NCBI RefSeq assembly: GCF_017656475.1
Contig: NZ_JACDNT010000007.1
Location: 1 to 64,000, forward strand
Source of the DNA: Archaeoglobus sp.
GTDB taxonomy: Archaea > Halobacteriota > Archaeoglobi > Archaeoglobales > Archaeoglobaceae
Length of the DNA stretch: 64,000 nucleotides
Direction: 5' to 3'
Shown here: positions 60,129-64,000 of the stretch, piece after piece
Layout of the letters: each line of letters opens with the position of its first letter
How positions within the stretch are numbered: the first letter of the stretch is position 1
Notes under the pieces: generated by a model
Database searches by the model: none
What the model was told of the DNA's origin: nothing
What the model saw: the letters and a program-made list of their open reading frames with translations, nothing else
Program-made: the position numbers and the translations under genes

Positions 60129-60788
60129 TTACACTATGACTGTCCCAACAGCCTCCCCTCTAACAGCCTTCTGTATGTTCTCAGGTGTGCCGAGGATGAC
60201 GTAAGTCTTTATTCCGCTCCTCTCGATTATTTTTGCAGCAAGCAGGTCTATAACGACGTTTGTGCCGGCTCTGGCGGAATTTTTGCTAACAATTTCGACG
60301 AGCTGCTGAGGGGAGAGCCTGTCGTATTTTACTGCGTTCGGGTCTGCTTTGGGGTCCGCAGAATAGACACCATCCACGTTCGTTGCGTTTATAAACATAT
60401 CCGCCTTCACGAATTCCGCCAGCAGAGCGGCTGTTGCATCTGTTGTGTGGCCAGGAAAGGTTCCTCCCATCACAACGACCTTGTATAGCTTCGAAAGTTT
60501 CTCAGCCTCAATGAAGTCCTCAGGAACCTTTTTGGCCGCTGAATGTAGAGCGGAGATCAGGAGCATCGCGTTCATCCTCGTTGCAGCTATTCCTATGTAG
60601 TCGCAGAAGGTCTCAGTTGATCCGAGTTCTCTCGCCCACTGTATGTACTCCCTCGCCAGCTTTCCTCCACCGACCACCACGAACACCTGATTTTCCTGAG
60701 AAATCGTTTCTATTGCTTTCGCGAACTCCTTTATTTTTTCTGCTTCTCCTGAGAAAACTGAACCGCCGAGCGATAGCACGACTTTCAT
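60129..60788 (-). CDS. pyrH: UMP kinase
   Basis: 219 residues. Archaeal amino-acid-kinase-fold form: VVLSLGGSVFSGE, VFVVVGGGKLAREYIQ, INATNVDGVYSADPK. Makes UDP. Convergent with mptD with a 3-base gap. Confidence 0.96.
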   Translation of the reverse strand: MKVVLSLGGSVFSGEAEKIKEFAKAIETISQENQVFVVVGGGKLAREYIQWARELGSTETFCDYIGIAATRMNAMLLISALHSAAKKVPEDFIEAEKLSKLYKVVVMGGTFPGHTTDATAALLAEFVKADMFINATNVDGVYSADPKADPNAVKYDRLSPQQLVEIVSKNSARAGTNVVIDLLAAKIIERSGIKTYVILGTPENIQKAVRGEAVGTVIV

Positions 60789-60865
60789 TGTTGGGTATTG
60801 GTGGTCGGGGTTTTTATAGTCTTAGATTGATTTAGGCAGAGGTTATCAAACACGCAAAAAAGAAA

Positions 60866-62512
60866 TTAAAAGATCTCGGGAGCTCTGAACTCCCCGAACA
60901 CGTCTCTCAGGGCGTCGGTCATCTCTCCAAGCGTTGCCCTTGCTTTCACTGCCTCAAGAACGTAGGGCATCAGATTCTCGTCTTCCTTCTCAGCGGCCTT
61001 TCTTAGCCTGTCAAGCGCCTCTTCCACCCTCTTCACATCTCTGTTCTTCCTGAACTCCTGCAGCCTCTTGATCTGCCTTTCCACCACTGCCTTGTCCACT
61101 CTCAGAAGCTCGATCTGGATTTCCTCCTCAATCTGGTACTTGTTCACACCAACAACCGTAATCTCTCCCTCGTCAATGGCCTTCTGCTTCTCATAGGCGG
61201 ATTTCTGTATCTCCCTCTGCACGTAACCGCTCTCAATCGCCTTGATCATTCCACCCATCTCATCTATCTTCTCTATGTATTTCATTGCCTCCTCCTCTAT
61301 TCTGTCCGTCAGCCACTCCACGTAGTAGCTCCCACCCAGAGGATCAACCACATCAGCAACTCCACTCTCCTCAGCGATTATCTGCTGAGTTCTAAGAGCG
61401 ATTCTAACAGCCTTCTCAGTCGGCAGGCAGAGGGCTTCATCGTAGCTGTTTGTGTGCAATGACTGGCAGCCGCCAAGAACAGCAGCGAGAGCCTGCAATG
61501 CAACTCTGACAATGTTGTTCTCAGGCTGCTGTGCGGTTAAAGTGCATCCAGCAGTCTGAACGTGGAAGCGGAGCATCATAGACCTCGGATTCTTTGCGTT
61601 GAACCTCTCCTTCATTATCCTTGCCCATAACCTGCGAGCGGCCCTGAACTTTGCGATCTCCTCCAAAAAGTTGTTTCCTGCGGCAAAGAAGAAGCTAAGT
61701 CTTGGAGCGAAGCTGTCAACGTCCATTCCCCTTTCAATGACCTTCTCAACATAGGTTATTCCGTCTGCAAGGGTAAAAGCCACCTCTTGGACCGGCGTTG
61801 CTCCAGCCTCCTCCATGTGGTAGCCTGAGATGCTAATGGAGTTCCACTTGGGCATTTCCTTTGCACAATACATGATAATGTCTGTTGCAAGCCTCAAAGA
61901 TGGATCTGGTGGGAAGATATAGGTTCCACGAGCGATGTACTCCTTCAGCATGTCGTTCTGAACCGTTCCTCTGAGATTTGACTTCTCAACTCCCTGCTTT
62001 TCCGCAACAGCAATGTACATGCTGAGAATCTGAGCGCATGTTGAGTTGATGGTCATTGAGGTCGAGACCTTTCCCAAGGGAATTCCACTGAAAAGAATCT
62101 CCATATCCTGTAATGTGTCAATTGCCACTCCAACTTTACCGACCTCTCCAAGAGCCATCGGATGATCAGAATCGTAGCCGATTTGAGTTGGAAGGTCAAA
62201 TGCAACGCTCAACCCAGTCTGCCCCTGCTCAAGGAGATACCTGTACCTCTTGTTCGTCTCCTCGGCAGTGCCAAAACCTGCATACTGTCTCATCGTCCAG
62301 AGCCTTCCGCGGTACATTGTCGGATAAACCCCTCTTGTGAAGGGATAAACTCCCGGATATCCGAGTTTCTCCTCATAGTCAATTTCAACATCCTCTGGCG
62401 TGTAAAGTCTGTCAACAACTATTCCAGAAGAGGTCTTAAACTCCTTCTTCCTTTCAGGCGACTTTTCGAGGAGGGGTTTTACGTATTTTTCCTCCCACTC
62501 CTTCTTGTTCAT
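60866..62512 (-). CDS. methylmalonyl-CoA mutase large subunit
   Basis: 548 residues, no B12 domain. The core reads [20 protein letters not shown]. Tyr77 and Arg195 (EYIARGT) match Tyr89 and Arg207 of methylmalonyl-CoA mutase, unlike the paralogue at 6898-8586. [13 protein letters not shown] carries the catalytic His. With the biotin carrier and carboxyltransferase directly upstream, it completes propionyl-CoA to succinyl-CoA. No small subunit gene beside it. ATG 62512 follows GGTGG; GTG 62521 is the other candidate. Confidence 0.92.
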   Translation of the reverse strand: MNKKEWEEKYVKPLLEKSPERKKEFKTSSGIVVDRLYTPEDVEIDYEEKLGYPGVYPFTRGVYPTMYRGRLWTMRQYAGFGTAEETNKRYRYLLEQGQTGLSVAFDLPTQIGYDSDHPMALGEVGKVGVAIDTLQDMEILFSGIPLGKVSTSMTINSTCAQILSMYIAVAEKQGVEKSNLRGTVQNDMLKEYIARGTYIFPPDPSLRLATDIIMYCAKEMPKWNSISISGYHMEEAGATPVQEVAFTLADGITYVEKVIERGMDVDSFAPRLSFFFAAGNNFLEEIAKFRAARRLWARIMKERFNAKNPRSMMLRFHVQTAGCTLTAQQPENNIVRVALQALAAVLGGCQSLHTNSYDEALCLPTEKAVRIALRTQQIIAEESGVADVVDPLGGSYYVEWLTDRIEEEAMKYIEKIDEMGGMIKAIESGYVQREIQKSAYEKQKAIDEGEITVVGVNKYQIEEEIQIELLRVDKAVVERQIKRLQEFRKNRDVKRVEEALDRLRKAAEKEDENLMPYVLEAVKARATLGEMTDALRDVFGEFRAPEIF

Positions 62513-62524
62513 ACAAACCACCTA

Positions 62525-62950
62525 CTACTTAAGGTAAACAAGCACATCTCCACTCCCTACCTTGTCCCCTTCATTAACAACAATCTCGGCAATCTCCCCA
62601 TCTTCAGGAGAGGTTATTGGGTTCTCCATCTTCATCGCTTCAATAATAAGCACCGTCTCGCCAGCCTTGACCTTATCTCCAACTTTCTTGAGGATTTCTG
62701 TCACAACTCCAGCCATTGGGGCGGTAATTGCCTTTCCTGTTGTCTTAACCGTTTCTGCCTTTCCTTCAGCCCTCTCTTCGGCAAATCTCCTCTCCTTAAT
62801 CTCAGCTTTCTCAAACTCCTTAAACTCGAATTTTTTCTCCACCTCAATCACTGCTTTCTTTCCGTTAACCTCGACTTCAAATACCATCGGAGAGATTTCC
62901 TCCACTTCCACTTCGTACTTTTTGCCCTGAACCTTTACCTCATACTTCAT
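62525..62950 (-). CDS. biotin carboxyl carrier protein
   Basis: 141 residues. The biotinylation site IIEAMKMENPI holds the Lys, near residue 107, within a lipoyl-like domain (MAGVVTEILKKVGDKVKAGE). The N-terminal 60 residues are an acidic/basic linker domain. Carrier of the acyl-CoA carboxylase encoded upstream. Confidence 0.95.
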   Translation of the reverse strand: MKYEVKVQGKKYEVEVEEISPMVFEVEVNGKKAVIEVEKKFEFKEFEKAEIKERRFAEERAEGKAETVKTTGKAITAPMAGVVTEILKKVGDKVKAGETVLIIEAMKMENPITSPEDGEIAEIVVNEGDKVGSGDVLVYLK

Positions 62951-63072
62951 TCTCTCAACCTCGCTGCCATTTTCCAGTTTCTCGGAAAGTCCTTTACCTC
63001 AATCACCCCTTCCCTTTCCTTCATGTAGCGGTTTATTGCTGCAATCGCGGCAAGAAACTCCTCTGGCGTCAT
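62947..63072 (-). CDS. tiny acyl-CoA carboxylase-associated (epsilon-like) protein
   Basis: 41 residues, too short for usual gene finders: MTPEEFLAAIAAINRYMKER, then VIEVKDFPRNWKMAARLRE. A helix followed by a W-x-x-A-x-R end resembles the small epsilon-type subunits between carboxyltransferase and biotin carrier genes. GGTGG lies just before ATG 63072, and its TGA overlaps the carrier start (ATGA). Strong translational coupling argues that it is real. Confidence 0.72.
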   Translation of the reverse strand: MTPEEFLAAIAAINRYMKEREGVIEVKDFPRNWKMAARLRE

Positions 63073-63081
63073 ACAACCACC

Positions 63082-64000
63082 TCAGAGCGGAATGTTGCCG
63101 TGCTTCTTTGGCGGTAGCTTCTCCCTCTTGCTTTCAAGAACTCTCAACGCTGAAACAATCTTCACTCTGGTGTACTTGGGGTCAATCACGTCGTCAATGT
63201 AGCCCCTTGCAGCAGCTCTGTACGGGTTGGCGAATTTCTCCCTGTACTCTCTTATTTTCTCCTCCCTCATCGCCTTCGGGTCTTCAGCAGCCTTAATCTC
63301 CTTCCTGAAGACTATCTCCGCCGCTCCTTCAGGCCCCATAACCGCTATCTCGGCAGTTGGATATGCATAGACAATATCTGCCCCTAAGTGCTTGCTCCCC
63401 ATTGCGAGATAAGCTCCGCCGTAAGCTTTTCTCAGGATGATTGTAACAAGCGGGACTGTGGCTTCGCTGTAGGCGAAGAGCACCTTTGCTCCGTGCCTTA
63501 TTATTCCTCCATACTCCTGCTGCACTCCCGGCAGGTAGCCGGGAACATCGACGAATGTGATGATCGGGATGTTGAAGGCATCGCAGAACCTCACGAATCT
63601 GGCAATCTTATCGCTGCTGTCAACGTCTAAGCAGCCAGCAAAGTGCCTCGGGTTGTTCGCCACTATACCGACACTTCTCCCATCAACCCTCGCAAATCCA
63701 ACAACCGCGTTGGGAGCGTAGTAGGGGTGAATCTCCAGAAACTCACCGTTGTCAACCACGGCCCTTATCACATCCCTCACGTCGTACGGCTTCTGCGGGT
63801 CGTCGGGCAGAACATCGTAAATCTCAGGTGTTGGGCGCGCGGGATCATCACCAGTCTTTATTACGGGCGGGTCTTCCATGTTGTTGAGGGGGAGGTAGCT
63901 TAGAAGCTTCCTTACAAGCATCATCGCATCTCTATCATCTTCAGCAACAAGATGGCAGTTTCCGCTCTTCATCGCGTGAGCCTGCCAGCCACCGAGGTCG
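63082..64000 (-). CDS. acyl-CoA carboxylase carboxyltransferase subunit (propionyl-CoA type), 5' end cut by window
   Basis: The C-terminal 305 residues are visible. LGGWQAHAMKSGNCHLVAEDD, the acyl-CoA pocket DVPGYLPGVQQEYGGIIRHGAK, and YLAMGSKHLGADIVYAYPTAEIAVMGPEGA match PccB/MmdA. It ends in RAAARGYIDDVIDPKYTR, as in that family. The reading frame stays open to base 64000. It could act as propionyl-CoA carboxylase or, in reverse, as methylmalonyl-CoA decarboxylase. Confidence 0.94.
   Translation of the reverse strand, partial: DLGGWQAHAMKSGNCHLVAEDDRDAMMLVRKLLSYLPLNNMEDPPVIKTGDDPARPTPEIYDVLPDDPQKPYDVRDVIRAVVDNGEFLEIHPYYAPNAVVGFARVDGRSVGIVANNPRHFAGCLDVDSSDKIARFVRFCDAFNIPIITFVDVPGYLPGVQQEYGGIIRHGAKVLFAYSEATVPLVTIILRKAYGGAYLAMGSKHLGADIVYAYPTAEIAVMGPEGAAEIVFRKEIKAAEDPKAMREEKIREYREKFANPYRAAARGYIDDVIDPKYTRVKIVSALRVLESKREKLPPKKHGNIPL

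Noticed and set aside
60866-62512. Second mutase as a pseudogene because it lacks a B12 domain
   Set aside because: Split large and small subunits are normal in archaea, and the frame is intact with all core motifs.
62162-63028. 288-codon plus-strand frame over the mutase and biotin carrier genes
   Set aside because: Antisense shadow with Leu/Phe-rich nonsense character.

Overview
The window looks like chromosomal DNA from a hyperthermophilic, sulfate-reducing euryarchaeon of the Archaeoglobales, most likely Archaeoglobus fulgidus or a close relative. This is an inference from gene content: DsrC of sulfite reduction, an AMA-type AAA ATPase, class II HMG-CoA reductase, CDP-archaeol synthase, coenzyme F420 (CofC) and methanopterin (MptD) genes, an archaeal ribosomal cluster, archaeal box A promoters and tightly overlapping ATGA gene joints. 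There is no rRNA operon, CRISPR array or intact insertion sequence. Two tRNA genes are present: Arg-UCU and Pro-GGG.

Layout. 1-8.6 kb: a regulator, pyrE, carS, then a minus-strand operon for acyl-CoA metabolism (B12 mutase large and small subunits, MeaB, adenosyltransferase, thiolase, DUF35 protein, acyl-CoA dehydrogenase). 8.7-14.3 kb: acyl-CoA synthetase with an HDAC-like protein, AMA ATPase, thioredoxin and small proteins. 14.3-18 kb: tRNA-Arg, argB and a probable archaeal ornithine cyclodeaminase. 18.3-25 kb: a nucleotide operon, HTH regulator-purE-purC-carA-carB-larB. 25-33.8 kb: unknown protein, flavoprotein, hmgA, two ABC-2 type membrane proteins, cooT-gap, truA. 33.8-37.2 kb: an FtsZ/tubulin-like protein with a lost GTP motif, a glycosyltransferase and a flippase-like protein. 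37.3-39 kb: a CbiA/DsrN-type amidase facing dsrC. 39.1-40.8 kb: tRNA-Pro followed by A+T-rich foreign-looking DNA with a decayed restriction-modification locus. 41.1-48.1 kb: argC and the translation/secretion cluster (YhbY-like, S19e, PDCD5, L39e, L31e, aIF6, L18ae, prefoldin, FtsY) running on to cofC, rfcS and taw3. 48.1-56.5 kb: DUF373, a second acyl-CoA dehydrogenase, TatA, a four-subunit 2-oxoacid:ferredoxin oxidoreductase, RlmE, YjbQ, a Clp1/Grc3-type kinase and a membrane glycoprotein. 56.5-60.1 kb: a tandem thymidylate-synthase-like protein, archaeosortase, archaetidylserine decarboxylase and synthase, and a dihydroneopterin aldolase without a normal start codon. 60.1-64 kb: pyrH, a second mutase large subunit, biotin carrier, a tiny associated subunit and a carboxyltransferase cut by the window end.

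How it fits together. The two mutase large subunits differ at the residues that set substrate specificity. The first (F86/Q204) looks like isobutyryl-CoA mutase; the second (Y77/R195) looks like true methylmalonyl-CoA mutase and sits with biotin-dependent carboxylase genes. With two acyl-CoA dehydrogenases, a thiolase, an acyl-CoA synthetase and a 2-oxoacid oxidoreductase, the window encodes much of an anaerobic branched- and odd-chain acyl-CoA oxidation route. The most unusual items are the degenerate FtsZ/tubulin homologue, the ABC-2 permease/PrsW-like protease fusion, the doubled ThyA fold, the archaeosortase-lipid cluster, the DsrN-DsrC pairing, and the remnant DNA methylase fused up against a PUA/EVE-like nuclease beside tRNA-Pro. 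All functions are read from sequence motifs and neighbourhood; no database search was run.
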